Assembly (NCBI RefSeq): GCF_008033135.1
Contig: NZ_CP041335.1
Span: 3,849,925-3,913,924 of the forward strand
Length of the DNA: 64,000 nucleotides
DNA from: Chitinolyticbacter meiyuanensis
GTDB taxonomy: Bacteria > Pseudomonadota > Gammaproteobacteria > Burkholderiales > Chitinibacteraceae
Reading direction: 5' to 3'
A program made the position numbers and the translations under genes. The notes under the pieces were generated by a model. That model was not told the origin of the DNA, made no database searches, and saw only the letters and a list, made by a program, of their open reading frames with translations. This document shows positions 49,124 to 57,989 of this stretch, one piece after another. The stretch's first letter is position 1. Each line of letters opens with the position of its first letter.

Positions 49124-50028
49124 CCCGCTTGCCCCAGCCAGTCGCGTACCGGCAGGAAATCGCTCAGCAGTTGCGCTTCCGGGCTACCCTCGGGCGGCTG
49201 CCACTGGTAGCGCCACTGCGCGAGCGGCGGCATCGAACACAGGATGGACTCGGTTCTGCCGCCCGATTGCAGGCCGAACAGCGTGCCCCTGTCCCACACC
49301 AGGTTGAATTCGACGTAGCGGCCGCGGCGATAGCCTTGCCAGTCGCGCTCACGCTCGCCGTAGGCCAACTCGCGGCGGCGCTCGACGATGGGCACAAAGG
49401 CCGGCAGGAAGGCATCGCCCACCGCCCGCATCATGGCAAGGCCGCCTTCGAAGCCACCGTCGGTGAAATCGTCAAAGAAGATGCCACCGATGCCGCGCGC
49501 CTCGTTGCGATGCTTGAGGAAGAAGTAGCGGTCGCACCAGTCCTTGAAGCGCGGGTAGTACTCCGACCCTTGCGTCGCCAGCGCGTCGCGGCAGGTGGCG
49601 TGGAAATGGACCGCATCGTCGGCAAAGCCGTAGTACGGGGTCAGATCCATGCCGCCGCCAAACCAGCAGACGTCCTCCTGCCCCGGCGCGTGGGCACGGA
49701 ACATGCGCACGTTGAGATGCACCGTCGGTACGTAGGGGTTGCGCGGGTGCAGCACCAGCGATACGCCCATCGCCTCCCAGGCGCGGCCGGCGAGCTCGGG
49801 CCGGTGCGCGGTGGCCGAAGCCGGCATCTGGCTGCCGGTCACGTGCGAGAACAGCACGCCACCGCGCTCCAGCAGCGCCGAATCCTCGATCACGCGGCTG
49901 ATACCGCCGCCGCCTTCGGGCCGTTGCCAACTGTCGACGATGAAGCTACCGCCATCCAGATTCTCCAGCGTGGCGACGATGTTCTGCTGCAGCGTCAGCA
50001 GGTAGTCCTTGACCGCGGTGCTGTCCAT
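49117..50028 (-). CDS. hemF: Coproporphyrinogen III oxidase, aerobic
   Basis: 303 residues from the ATG at 50028 (E. coli 299); the longer open frame overlaps the PCuAC gene and is not used. Oxidative decarboxylation of coproporphyrinogen III to protoporphyrinogen IX in haem synthesis, oxygen dependent. Family motifs [41 protein letters not shown] and [35 protein letters not shown] are present. Eight nt downstream of the copper chaperone gene, so probably co-transcribed. Confidence 0.96.
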   Translation of the reverse strand: MDSTAVKDYLLTLQQNIVATLENLDGGSFIVDSWQRPEGGGGISRVIEDSALLERGGVLFSHVTGSQMPASATAHRPELAGRAWEAMGVSLVLHPRNPYVPTVHLNVRMFRAHAPGQEDVCWFGGGMDLTPYYGFADDAVHFHATCRDALATQGSEYYPRFKDWCDRYFFLKHRNEARGIGGIFFDDFTDGGFEGGLAMMRAVGDAFLPAFVPIVERRRELAYGERERDWQGYRRGRYVEFNLVWDRGTLFGLQSGGRTESILCSMPPLAQWRYQWQPPEGSPEAQLLSDFLPVRDWLGQAGQ

Positions 50029-50036
50029 GGCCTGGC

Positions 50037-50498
50037 CTAGTTGCCGTGCGCCGGCGCGGCAGCACCGAGCGCTTCGACCTTGACCTTGACCGGGACCTTG
50101 CCGGCCTTCTCGAACTGCAGCGTCACCGGGAACTGCTCGCCTTCCTTCAAGGGTGCCTTGAGGCCGAACAGCATGATGTGCAGGCCACCCGGGGCGAGCT
50201 TCTGGGTGCCTTTGGCCGGCACGTCGATGGCATCGACCTTGCGCATCTTCATCACGCCGTTGTCCATCTTCATCGTGTGCAGCTCCAGCCGCTCGGCCAC
50301 GGCGGTCTCGCCACCGACCAGCCGATCCGCATCGCCAGCGCTGTTGTCGAGCGTGACGAACACGCCGGCCACCGGCGCGCCCGGCGCCGTGGCACGCGCC
50401 CATGGATGCACGATCAGGAGCTTGCCCGCCTCGAACTCGTGAGCGTGGCTGGTGGCGACTAGCAGGGTCAGGCAGAAGGCAGCGAACAGACGCGTCAT
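50037..50498 (-). CDS. PCuAC family periplasmic copper chaperone
   Basis: 153 residues with a signal peptide (1-19, ending SHA). Cupredoxin-like PCuAC domain: [22 protein letters not shown] and the copper motif region [17 protein letters not shown] ... [18 protein letters not shown], providing the conserved His/Met ligands. Members deliver Cu(I) to the CuA site of cytochrome c oxidase. Immediately upstream of hemF, which fits a shared link to respiratory haem-copper enzymes. Confidence 0.92.
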   Translation of the reverse strand: MTRLFAAFCLTLLVATSHAHEFEAGKLLIVHPWARATAPGAPVAGVFVTLDNSAGDADRLVGGETAVAERLELHTMKMDNGVMKMRKVDAIDVPAKGTQKLAPGGLHIMLFGLKAPLKEGEQFPVTLQFEKAGKVPVKVKVEALGAAAPAHGN

Positions 50499-50621
50499 GA
50501 CAAGGTCCCGAGGGGGTGGAGGATGGCTGTCAGCCGGCCACCGACAGCAAAGCGCGATTATAGCCGCCAGCCGCCGCCGATGAGTTTGCTAAAGTAGCCT
50601 GACGCCAACCAACCGCCGACC

Positions 50622-52148
50622 ATGCGCCCATTCGCGAAACTGATCGCCATGCTCAGCCTCTCCAGCCTGCTCGCTGCCTGTAGCAGCCTGCCCGCACGCA
50701 CGCTGGAGGCGCCCGCCCCGGTGATCGATACCCACGACACCATGCTGGCCCGCACCGCGCGCAAGCTGTCGGATGCGCACGCCGAGCTCTCCGGCATCTA
50801 CCCGCTGGAACACGGCCGCGATGCGCTGATCGCCCGACTGGCGCTGGCGATGACAGCGGAAAAGACGCTCGATCTGCAGTACTACATCTGGCACAACGAC
50901 GTGACCGGACGCCTCGTTACCGCCAAGGTACTGGAAGCCGCCGACCGCGGCGTGAAGGTGCGGGTGCTGCTCGACGACGTGGGTAGCAAGCCGGACGACG
51001 ACACGCTGCTGGCGCTGTCCGGCCATCCCAATATCGAGGTGCGGCTGTTCAACCCGGTGAGCCAGCGCTGGCTGCGCACGCTGGGCATGGTGCTGGAGTT
51101 CAGCCGGGTGAACCGGCGCATGCACAACAAGAGCTTCACTGCCGACGATCACGTCACCATCGTTGGCGGGCGCAATATCGGCGACGAATACTTCGAGGCC
51201 AACCCGGAAATCGATTTCTCCGACCTCGACGTGCTCGCCGTCGGCCCAGTGGTGGCGCAGGTCGAAACATCGTTTGATCTCTACTGGCGCCATCAGCGTG
51301 CCATTCCGATCAACGATTTCTATCCGCGCGCCGATACCGGCAGCAAGCTGCTCGACCTGCGCAAGACACTGGCCGCGCAGCAGCAGCTCGACCGCGCCAC
51401 CGGTTACCTGCAACAGCTGGAAAAGGACGCGCTGGCCCTGCGCCTGCGCGACGCCAGCCTGCCGTTCTACTGGGGCAATGCCCAAGCGCTGTACGATCAT
51501 CCGGACAAGCTGACCGAGCGGCCGGCGAGCACGCTGGTCGAGCGACTGGCGCCGGTGGCAGCGCAGACCGACCGCTCACTCGACATCGTTTCACCCTACT
51601 TCGTACCGGGCAAAGGCGGCACCGCCTGGCTGGTGCAGCGCGCGGCCCAGGGCACGCGGGTGCGGGTGCTGACCAACTCGCTCGCCGCCACCGATGTCGG
51701 CATGGTCCACGCCGGCTACGCACCTTATCGCAAGCCACTATTGAAGGGCGGCATCTCGCTCTACGAGCTCAAACCCGATCCGGCCAATCCACGCCCCAAG
51801 GGCGGCAGCGGCTGGACCGGCTCTTCCCGCGCCAGCCTGCATGCCAAGTCGTTCATCTTCGATCGTCGCTACGTCTTCATCGGCTCGCTGAACCTCGACC
51901 CGCGCTCGATCGAGCTCAATACCGAGATCGGCATCCTGCTCGATAGCCCCGCCCTGGCTGACCACATGGCCGACCAGTTCGACGAGCTGGTCGCCGACAA
52001 GGCCTACCGGTTGACGCTCGACGACGGCAACCTGCAATGGCACGAGCCGGACGGCGACGCCGTACACGGCCACGACCCGGAAACCTCGCTGCTGCGCCGC
52101 ATCGGGGTGGACCTGCTGCGCCTGCTGCCGATCGAATCGCAGCTGTGA
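50622..52148 (+). CDS. Phospholipase D-superfamily lipoprotein (cardiolipin synthase C-like)
   Basis: 508 residues. Lipoprotein signal with LAAC (Cys20). Two HKD motifs: RRMHNKSFTADDHVTIVGGRN and LHAKSFIFDRRYVFIGSLN, each followed by the Gly/Ser and Asn/Glu positions of the family (NIGDEYFE; NLDPRS). The N-terminal GIYPLEHGRDALIARLALA and QYYIWHNDVTG segments are like ClsC/YmdC. Likely transfers phosphatidyl groups (cardiolipin synthesis) or hydrolyses phospholipids at the membrane. The lipid anchor is unlike E. coli ClsC. Confidence 0.9.
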   Translation: MRPFAKLIAMLSLSSLLAACSSLPARTLEAPAPVIDTHDTMLARTARKLSDAHAELSGIYPLEHGRDALIARLALAMTAEKTLDLQYYIWHNDVTGRLVTAKVLEAADRGVKVRVLLDDVGSKPDDDTLLALSGHPNIEVRLFNPVSQRWLRTLGMVLEFSRVNRRMHNKSFTADDHVTIVGGRNIGDEYFEANPEIDFSDLDVLAVGPVVAQVETSFDLYWRHQRAIPINDFYPRADTGSKLLDLRKTLAAQQQLDRATGYLQQLEKDALALRLRDASLPFYWGNAQALYDHPDKLTERPASTLVERLAPVAAQTDRSLDIVSPYFVPGKGGTAWLVQRAAQGTRVRVLTNSLAATDVGMVHAGYAPYRKPLLKGGISLYELKPDPANPRPKGGSGWTGSSRASLHAKSFIFDRRYVFIGSLNLDPRSIELNTEIGILLDSPALADHMADQFDELVADKAYRLTLDDGNLQWHEPDGDAVHGHDPETSLLRRIGVDLLRLLPIESQL

Positions 52149-52156
52149 CGCGCACC

Positions 52157-52192
52157 AACAAAAACACCGGGCCTGGACCCGGTGTTTTTGTT
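52157..52192. terminator. Bidirectional terminator between the PLD gene and the M60 peptidase gene
   Basis: AACAAAAACACCGGG and CCCGGTGTTTTTGTT form a 15-bp perfect stem with a 6-nt loop, T-rich on both strands, between convergent genes. Confidence 0.92.
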
Positions 52193-52209
52193 TCGGCCTG
52201 GCGTGCGAA

Positions 52210-54144
52210 TCAATAGAGCTTGTACTGCACGTTGCTGTCGCGATTGAGCCAGATTGGCTGTGTCAGCGTCTTCAGTCCCATGCCGGCCAGCGTGCCCTGC
52301 GTGGCGGCATCCACCGCGATGCCCCACTGCGTGAAGAACGGCGTGAGGTTGTAGCCGGCAACACGGCTGGTCTCGATGATGAAGGTCTGTTTTTTCGCCG
52401 CGTCGGTGCCCGGCCGCTGCGCGGCTGGCAGGTTGCGGTAGTGGGTACCCAACCTGGCGTAGAAGTCACGACCGAACGCGAGATCCAGCTGCCAGAACAG
52501 GGTGGCCCGCACAAAGAGATCAGACTGCGTATCGAAGCTGCGGCTCGCCTGATTCAGGTAGGCGAAGGTCTTGGTCCAGGTACCCTGCGTCTCGTAGCGG
52601 CTCGGCTGGCCCAGCGCGCGCTGCACATAGGCCGAAGTCAGGTTGACGGTGACCTCGGTCTGGTCGGCCCAGGTAAAGCTGCTGATCTGGTATTGGTGGC
52701 CGAGCTCATGCCACGGGCCCCAGCCGTCGGTGCGCAGCGTGTCGCTGTTCAGCACCGGGCGGATGGCGCCATCGGCCGAGGCGCTGGCCATCCGGTATTG
52801 CCACGAGTACATCCAGCCGTCGTACGGCGGCAGCTCCACGTAGTGGAAGCGGTGCGGCGTGGCGGTGTGCGGCGCAGCGAGCCCCGGCTTCATGCCATAT
52901 TGCTCGTCGGCCAGATCGACGATCTGGTCCCACAGCGTCATCAATTTGACCGGATCGTCGACGTGCAACTTGGCCTTGGCCATGGTCGCGGTCAGCATGA
53001 TGCGCCGGCCGACCAGCTCGGCATACGGCGCGCCGCCGTAGTTGGCCAGCATTTGCTGCCACTGCGCGGCGGTGTGCTCACCCAGCTTGAAGCGCGGCAT
53101 CGCGCGGCCGCCGGAGACGATCTCCACCTTCATCTCGCCACCGGTCGGGTCGTTGAACACCGACACGTAGACGGCGCCGGTCTTGGTCGCGGTGATGGTA
53201 TTGCTGCCCACCACCAGCTTTACCTTCTGATCGCTGTCATAGCCCCAGGTATCGTCGTCGATCGAATGGATCCAGATTTCCGGCAAGCGGTTGGGCATGG
53301 CACCGGTGTGGTAATAGCTGACCACCAGCACATCGCCCGACTGCACCCAATAACCGGTGGACTGGAACGGCGTGTGGTTGAAGCTGCGCAGCTGTGCCGC
53401 GCGCAGCGTGCCGATATTGCCCGGCTGCTCCAGCATGATCTGGCGGCTCGGCACGATGCTGCCGGATGGCGTCGGCGTGACCACCGGGGTCGGTGCAGGC
53501 GTCGGGACTGCAGTCGGCCGCGGCGTAGGTGTTGCCACCGGCGTGGGCACGGCAGTCGGCTTCGGTGTCGGGGTGGCAACTGGGACCGGGGTGGCGGACG
53601 GCTTCGGCGTGGGGGTGGCGGTCGGTCTTGGCGTTGGCGTGGCCGGCACAGCGGTCGGCGTCGGCGCGGTCACACTGACCACGCGCCACACGCCCCACTG
53701 GCCCGATTGCGCCGGATTGTCGCCACGGGTCCACCACTGGTTCTCGTAGACCTTGCCTTCAAAGCTGACCCGGGTGCCAGCCACGTCGTAGGTCTTGCTC
53801 GCATCCCAGGCTGGATAGGCGCCAACCGGAGCCGGCGTGCTGGTCGGAACCGGTATGGCGGTAGGCCTGGGCGTCGGCGTGGCCGCCGGTTGCGGGGTCG
53901 GCGTGGTGGCAGGCACCGGTGTTGGCGTCGCGGCCGGTGTAGCGGCGATCTTTTCCCACGGACCCCATTGCTCGGCGCCCGGCGTGTTGCTGCGGTTCCA
54001 CCACTTGGCGCGCCAGTCCTGGCCCTGATAGCTGGCGGTGTCGCCAGCTACGTAAACACTGTTGTTGTCCCAAGCCGGGGCGAGCGCCCACGCCGGTACG
54101 GCGAGCAACATGCTGCTCGCGACCACCCATTGTTTCAGTTTCAT
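52210..54144 (-). CDS. Secreted M60-type metallopeptidase with two chitin-binding modules
   Basis: 644 residues from the ATG at 54144. Signal peptide 1-20. CBM5/12-like modules at about 22-65 (WDNNSVYVAG...RAKWWN...WGPWEKI) and 108-156 (AYPAWDASKTY...QWWTRGDNPAQSGQWGVW), each followed by a TPTP/TAVPTP linker (70-106; 160-226). The rest is a peptidase M60 region: a beta-sandwich (235-345), then the zinc motif HELGH (His479, Glu480, His483) in GWGPWHELGHQYQ, with Glu497 in DQTEVTVNLTSAY as the likely third ligand. M60 enzymes (SslE, mucin-cleaving and enhancin relatives) degrade glycoproteins. The chitin-binding head is the same as that of the chitinases here, so it may strip protein from chitin matrices. 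An alternative ATG lies three codons upstream. Confidence 0.9.
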   Translation of the reverse strand: MKLKQWVVASSMLLAVPAWALAPAWDNNSVYVAGDTASYQGQDWRAKWWNRSNTPGAEQWGPWEKIAATPAATPTPVPATTPTPQPAATPTPRPTAIPVPTSTPAPVGAYPAWDASKTYDVAGTRVSFEGKVYENQWWTRGDNPAQSGQWGVWRVVSVTAPTPTAVPATPTPRPTATPTPKPSATPVPVATPTPKPTAVPTPVATPTPRPTAVPTPAPTPVVTPTPSGSIVPSRQIMLEQPGNIGTLRAAQLRSFNHTPFQSTGYWVQSGDVLVVSYYHTGAMPNRLPEIWIHSIDDDTWGYDSDQKVKLVVGSNTITATKTGAVYVSVFNDPTGGEMKVEIVSGGRAMPRFKLGEHTAAQWQQMLANYGGAPYAELVGRRIMLTATMAKAKLHVDDPVKLMTLWDQIVDLADEQYGMKPGLAAPHTATPHRFHYVELPPYDGWMYSWQYRMASASADGAIRPVLNSDTLRTDGWGPWHELGHQYQISSFTWADQTEVTVNLTSAYVQRALGQPSRYETQGTWTKTFAYLNQASRSFDTQSDLFVRATLFWQLDLAFGRDFYARLGTHYRNLPAAQRPGTDAAKKQTFIIETSRVAGYNLTPFFTQWGIAVDAATQGTLAGMGLKTLTQPIWLNRDSNVQYKLY

Positions 54145-54343
54145 GCTTCCCATCCCTGTTCGTGGATCTGGCAATCCACACTCTCCGTGCCCGGCCCGGC
54201 CGCTCTGTTTGTGGCGTGCCTCACACTGCACCGTGGCGGCGCCATCGTAGCAGCCTCGGCAAAACAGCCTGTGGCCACCCGTCCCGCATCAGCGGCCACT
54301 CATACAGAAAACGCTGTTTTGGTGATGGAGCAGCCGCCAAAGC

Positions 54344-54368
54344 AAAAAGGCCGCACAGGGCGGCCTTT
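54344..54368 (-). terminator. Rho-independent terminator of panD
   Basis: AAAGGCCGC and GCGGCCTTT form a 9-bp stem with a 5-nt loop; on the minus strand the right arm runs into TTTTTGC. It lies 21 nt after the panD stop. Confidence 0.8.
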
Positions 54369-54389
54369 CGGGAACGGCGGGCGAACAGG

Positions 54390-54770
54390 TCAGGCGGTCT
54401 GGACCGGGATGCCGTTCTTGGTGCTGACGATGCGGTTGGCTTCGTCCACGTACACCAGCGACGGCTGGTGGTTGGCGAGTTCGGCCTCGGTGTAGTCGGC
54501 AAAGGTGGCGATGATCAAGAGATCGCCCACCTGCGCGCGGCGTGCGGCGGAACCGTTCACCGAAATGATGCCCGAGCCACGCGCGGCCTTGATGGCGTAG
54601 GTGGAGAAACGCTCGCCGTTGTTGATGTTCCAGATATGGATCTGCTCGTATTCGCGGATGTTGGCGGCCTCGAGCAGGTTCTCGTCGATCGCGCACGAGC
54701 CCTCGTAGTGCAGCTCGGCGTGGGTCGTCGAGACGCGGTGGATCTTGGATTTGAGCATCGAGCGTTGCAT
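54390..54770 (-). CDS. panD: Aspartate 1-decarboxylase
   Basis: 126 residues (E. coli 126). Makes beta-alanine for pantothenate. The autocleavage site Gly24-Ser25 in [10 protein letters not shown], which generates the pyruvoyl cofactor, is intact; [15 protein letters not shown] and [19 protein letters not shown] are conserved. Single gene with its own terminator; panB/panC are not nearby. Confidence 0.96.
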   Translation of the reverse strand: MQRSMLKSKIHRVSTTHAELHYEGSCAIDENLLEAANIREYEQIHIWNINNGERFSTYAIKAARGSGIISVNGSAARRAQVGDLLIIATFADYTEAELANHQPSLVYVDEANRIVSTKNGIPVQTA

Positions 54771-54928
54771 GGCGAGGGTCTCCGCCGGTAAAAAAGCTTG
54801 CGATTATAAGACGTTAGTGCAAAAAGCCAAGTGGCAGTTTCGCGAATTGGTGCAGCGCACAGGGCAATGCTGCATTCCGGTGCATCAGCCTTGATCAGGT
54901 GGGGATGACGGCGCGCGGAAACAAGCGC

Positions 54929-55507
54929 TCAGCGCGCGCCGCGATACAGCAGGCAGCCATCGAGCAGGAATTCGTCCTGCGTCGGCTGCGCCCCCGGCGC
55001 CACCCGCTCGAAGTCGAGACGCACACCGTCGACCTCCACCCAGGCGGGAATGGGCTTGCCCTGGTACTGGCCAAGCGCCTGATCGGCACGCACCACGTCC
55101 TGCTGGCGCGTGGGTGCTGGCACCGGGGCCGACTGCGCTTCGGTCACGGTGAGGTCGGCGTCGCGCAGGTCGTCCATCGCCACCGTGTGCAGCTGGCTCT
55201 GCTCGCCCTTCTGCGGCGGCAGGCTGCGCAGGTACCAGCCGAACAACGCGGCCGGCACCAGCACCCGGCGCACGCGTTTCTGCTCGTCCACGAGGCATGC
55301 CACACCGAAGCGCTCGCCACATTGCGGGCAGCGGGCGGCGGCGGCGATGGCAAGCTGGTTCTCGTCAACGAGGCGTGCCGCGCCCTGCATGTCGCGGGCG
55401 TTCAGCATGTGGCCGCAGCGCACGCAGGGCTTGGAAAACTGGCGGATCTGCTCGCCGTTGCGAAAGCGCACCGGCAGCAGCTGGTTCAGGGGTCTCTTGG
55501 GCAACAT
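54929..55507 (-). CDS. Zinc-ribbon hypothetical protein
   Basis: 192 residues. Two CxxC knuckles, CVRCGH (about 28-33) and CPQCGE (about 60-65), suggest one bound zinc. The rest (LVPAALFGWYLRSLPP; DDLRDADLTVTEAQ; WVEVDGVRLDFERVAPG) has no recognised motif, though the 64-residue C-terminal part ends DEFLLDGCLLYRGAR. No TM segment or signal. It starts 19 nt after the stop of the RNB ribonuclease gene and is likely in its operon. Confidence 0.75.
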   Translation of the reverse strand: MLPKRPLNQLLPVRFRNGEQIRQFSKPCVRCGHMLNARDMQGAARLVDENQLAIAAAARCPQCGERFGVACLVDEQKRVRRVLVPAALFGWYLRSLPPQKGEQSQLHTVAMDDLRDADLTVTEAQSAPVPAPTRQQDVVRADQALGQYQGKPIPAWVEVDGVRLDFERVAPGAQPTQDEFLLDGCLLYRGAR

Positions 55508-55526
55508 CGGTTCGGGCTTGCTCAGA

Positions 55527-57380
55527 TCAGATCGTCGCCATCCGGCATTCGAGCGTCAATTCAAGGTAGTCGATCGCCAGCCGCTGCAGCTGGACCGTGG
55601 TGCCGGGCGGCAGCTCCGGCAGTCCCGGCACACGCTGCACCAGCGGCGTGCCGTCGATGCGCACCAGGTTCTCCTTGATCACCTGGGCACGCAGCTCGGT
55701 CAGGTTTTCCTGCTCCAGATAGCGCAGGCACCAGTAGCGTTCCATCTGGTCCTGGAAATCGTTGTATGCCGTGTAGGCGGTATCAAAGGCACTGATAGCG
55801 GCAAAGAGTTCCGCATCGTTGCGGTTGAAGCGCGGTTTCTCGCCGCGCAGCATGGCCAGCAGCTGCAGCTGGTTCACGTAATCGATGCCACGGCGCAGCG
55901 GCGAGCTGGCCCAGGCATAGCAATCGACGCCCAAGCTCAGGTGTGGCCCCGGCTGGGTGGTCAGCCGCACCCGGCCCGCGGCCTGCGAGCGGTAGACGGC
56001 GGCAATCTCGGCATTGGCCAGATCCTTGCCCCAGGTGCTGTTGACCAGGATGGCGAGCTCGGACACCAGTTTGTCCATCGGCGAGCCACGCTTCCTGGGC
56101 ACGATGCGCACGCGCTTGGCGCCATCGTCCAGTCGGTCGATGTAGAAGCTGTAGTCGAGCCGCACCGGCGCATTCGGGTCGGCCTTGCCGCGGCGGCCTT
56201 CCAGCTCGCCGGCGAAGCGCCACAGGTAGTTGAGCTCGGTCTTGTATGGGTAATCGGGGCCTTCGTCCTCGTGGCCGGCTGTCGCCTCGTTGAAATGCGG
56301 CTCGATCGCGTCGTGGCGCAGGTTGGCAACGATGGGCACGAGCTCGATCCGGCTGTGGTGCGAGACGATGTCGAATCCGGGCGAGAGCTCCAGGTACAGG
56401 CTCATCGCCGGGCGGGCTCCGCCTTCTTCCAGCGTGTACACCCGAACCACCTCGTCCGGCAGCATGGTGATCTTGTCACCGGGGAAGTACACGGTGGAGA
56501 GCCGCTCCAGGATCTGCTTGTCCAGCGGCGAGCCGGCAGCAATGCCGAGCGTGGGCGCAGCGATATGGATGCCAACCTGCGTATTGCCGTTGGCCAGCGG
56601 CTTGATGCTGAACGCGTCGTCGATCTCGGTCGTGGTTGCATCATCGATCGAGAATGCGGCGACATCGGCCAGCGGCAGCGCGAGCGCTGCGGCAAATTCG
56701 CCCTCGACGCGCGCCTCGCGGCCATGCGGGAAGTATTCGAGCAGGAAGCCGTCGAGCAGATAGTCGGAAACATCGGCAATGGCGCCGACACGCTCCAACA
56801 GGCGCAGCGGCGAGGTCTGCGCCGCCTCGGCGGCAGCAGCCAGCGCCTTGTATTCGATGCCGTTCTTGTCCGGGCGATGCAGCAGCTTCTTCAGCTGGGG
56901 CAGGAAGGCCTCGGGCAACGTGCCACCGGCGAGCTCGGCCTGCCAGCCTGCCATCTGCTCGGCTTCGCGCTGCTTGCGCGCCATTGCGGCAATGGCGGCC
57001 TTCACGTTCTCTTCTGGCGCCGCCTTGTAGCGGCCTCGCCCTTTCTTGTAGAAGTACATCGGCGCCTGGGCGATGCGCAGCAGCACTGCGGCCTGCTGCG
57101 CCGAGCTCGGCGCCGCGCCGTAATACTCGGCCGCGATGTCCTCGAAGCCGAACTCCTCGGTGCCGCACACCTCCCACAGGAAGTCGACGTCGATCTCGGC
57201 CGCCAGCGCTTCGGCTTCGGCCAGCATGGCAGCGGGATCAGGCCGCTCGAACTTGAGCAGCACGTTGGCGGCCTTGATCTTGCTGCGCTTGCCGCGCACG
57301 TCCTCGACCTGCAGGCTGCCGGTCTGGCTTTCCTTGACCGTGGCCACCTTGAAGCCGTCGTCTTCGTACAAAACGTGCAT
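55527..57380 (-). CDS. RNB-domain exoribonuclease (RNase II/R family)
   Basis: 617 residues. N-terminal part (1-235) contains an OB-like segment (GSLQVEDVRGKRSKIKAANVLL) in place of the usual cold-shock pair. RNB catalytic domain from about 242: FSIDDATTTEIDDAFS with the metal-binding Asp cluster at 251-255, VGIHIAAPTLGI, STVYFPGDKITMLP, and LVSELAILVNSTWG. C-terminal S1-like region begins after about 540 (LVRIDGTPLVQRVPGLPELPPGT). Shorter than RNase R and without its basic tail, so closer to the RNase II-like proteins of betaproteobacteria. Degrades RNA 3' to 5' in the cytoplasm. Confidence 0.9.
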   Translation of the reverse strand: MHVLYEDDGFKVATVKESQTGSLQVEDVRGKRSKIKAANVLLKFERPDPAAMLAEAEALAAEIDVDFLWEVCGTEEFGFEDIAAEYYGAAPSSAQQAAVLLRIAQAPMYFYKKGRGRYKAAPEENVKAAIAAMARKQREAEQMAGWQAELAGGTLPEAFLPQLKKLLHRPDKNGIEYKALAAAAEAAQTSPLRLLERVGAIADVSDYLLDGFLLEYFPHGREARVEGEFAAALALPLADVAAFSIDDATTTEIDDAFSIKPLANGNTQVGIHIAAPTLGIAAGSPLDKQILERLSTVYFPGDKITMLPDEVVRVYTLEEGGARPAMSLYLELSPGFDIVSHHSRIELVPIVANLRHDAIEPHFNEATAGHEDEGPDYPYKTELNYLWRFAGELEGRRGKADPNAPVRLDYSFYIDRLDDGAKRVRIVPRKRGSPMDKLVSELAILVNSTWGKDLANAEIAAVYRSQAAGRVRLTTQPGPHLSLGVDCYAWASSPLRRGIDYVNQLQLLAMLRGEKPRFNRNDAELFAAISAFDTAYTAYNDFQDQMERYWCLRYLEQENLTELRAQVIKENLVRIDGTPLVQRVPGLPELPPGTTVQLQRLAIDYLELTLECRMATI

Positions 57381-57488
57381 GCCGCGCCCTAGCGAAAAAA
57401 CGCCGGATTATATACCAGCGCCCGTGACGCCGTCAGGGCAAGTACTTGAAAAACAAGGGCGAGCCGGCAGCCGGGCCGAACGGTGCGC

Positions 57489-57818
57489 TCACGCGCGTCG
57501 CGGATCGACCAGACCGGCCCGCTGGCACAACCATGACCAACCAGCAAGCCACCCTCTACGAGCGCCGGCAGCATGCGACACCGGCGCGCGATGCAGCAGT
57601 ACGCTGTCGTCAGCTGGCACCAGCGTGATCGTTTCGCCGGCAGTGGCAACGTAGGTTTCGCCCTGGCGCAGTTCGTATCGCATCTGCCACGACTGCCCGG
57701 CAAGGAGATCCAACTCGCCCAGCAGCTGCACCGCGCCGCGCTCGACTCGCAGCGTGGCACCGGATGCCAGCCACAACGCTTGCGCCTGACCGGCGCCCAG
57801 GGTGATCCGTTGTTCCAT
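57489..57818 (-). CDS. DUF2917 family protein
   Basis: 109 residues from the ATG at 57818 (GGAG 7 nt upstream). A small cupin-like beta domain: ITLGAGQAQALWLASGATLRVERGAVQLLGEL...ETYVATAGETITLVPADDSVLLH. Longer open frame upstream is antisense to the MocR gene. Function unknown. It is divergent from the MocR-type regulator at 57990, an arrangement that suggests it is that regulator's target. Confidence 0.83.
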   Translation of the reverse strand: MEQRITLGAGQAQALWLASGATLRVERGAVQLLGELDLLAGQSWQMRYELRQGETYVATAGETITLVPADDSVLLHRAPVSHAAGARRGWLAGWSWLCQRAGLVDPRRA

Positions 57819-57989
57819 GATGCCGCTCCGCTTCGGTGACAACTGCAGCGTACGGCGCGCCCGCAGCTCGCGGCAGGCATAGAAACAAGCGATCTGTTCT
57901 GCAACACGGAGCCGTTTCCCACGCTGTTTCGGTTGGCAAAATCGTTGTCTGTATGTGTCGATCGCGACGGCCGTGGCCGACAATGGGGC

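Noticed and set aside
52441..54495. 684-codon plus-strand open frame opposite the M60 peptidase gene
   Set aside because: Arg/Gly/Val/His-rich product without motifs, antisense to a gene with clear domains; a normal consequence of high GC content and wobble-position bias. The same applies to 89-1666, 1642-3423, 6933-8978, 25393-27183, 29521-31431 and 45702-47171 on the plus strand.
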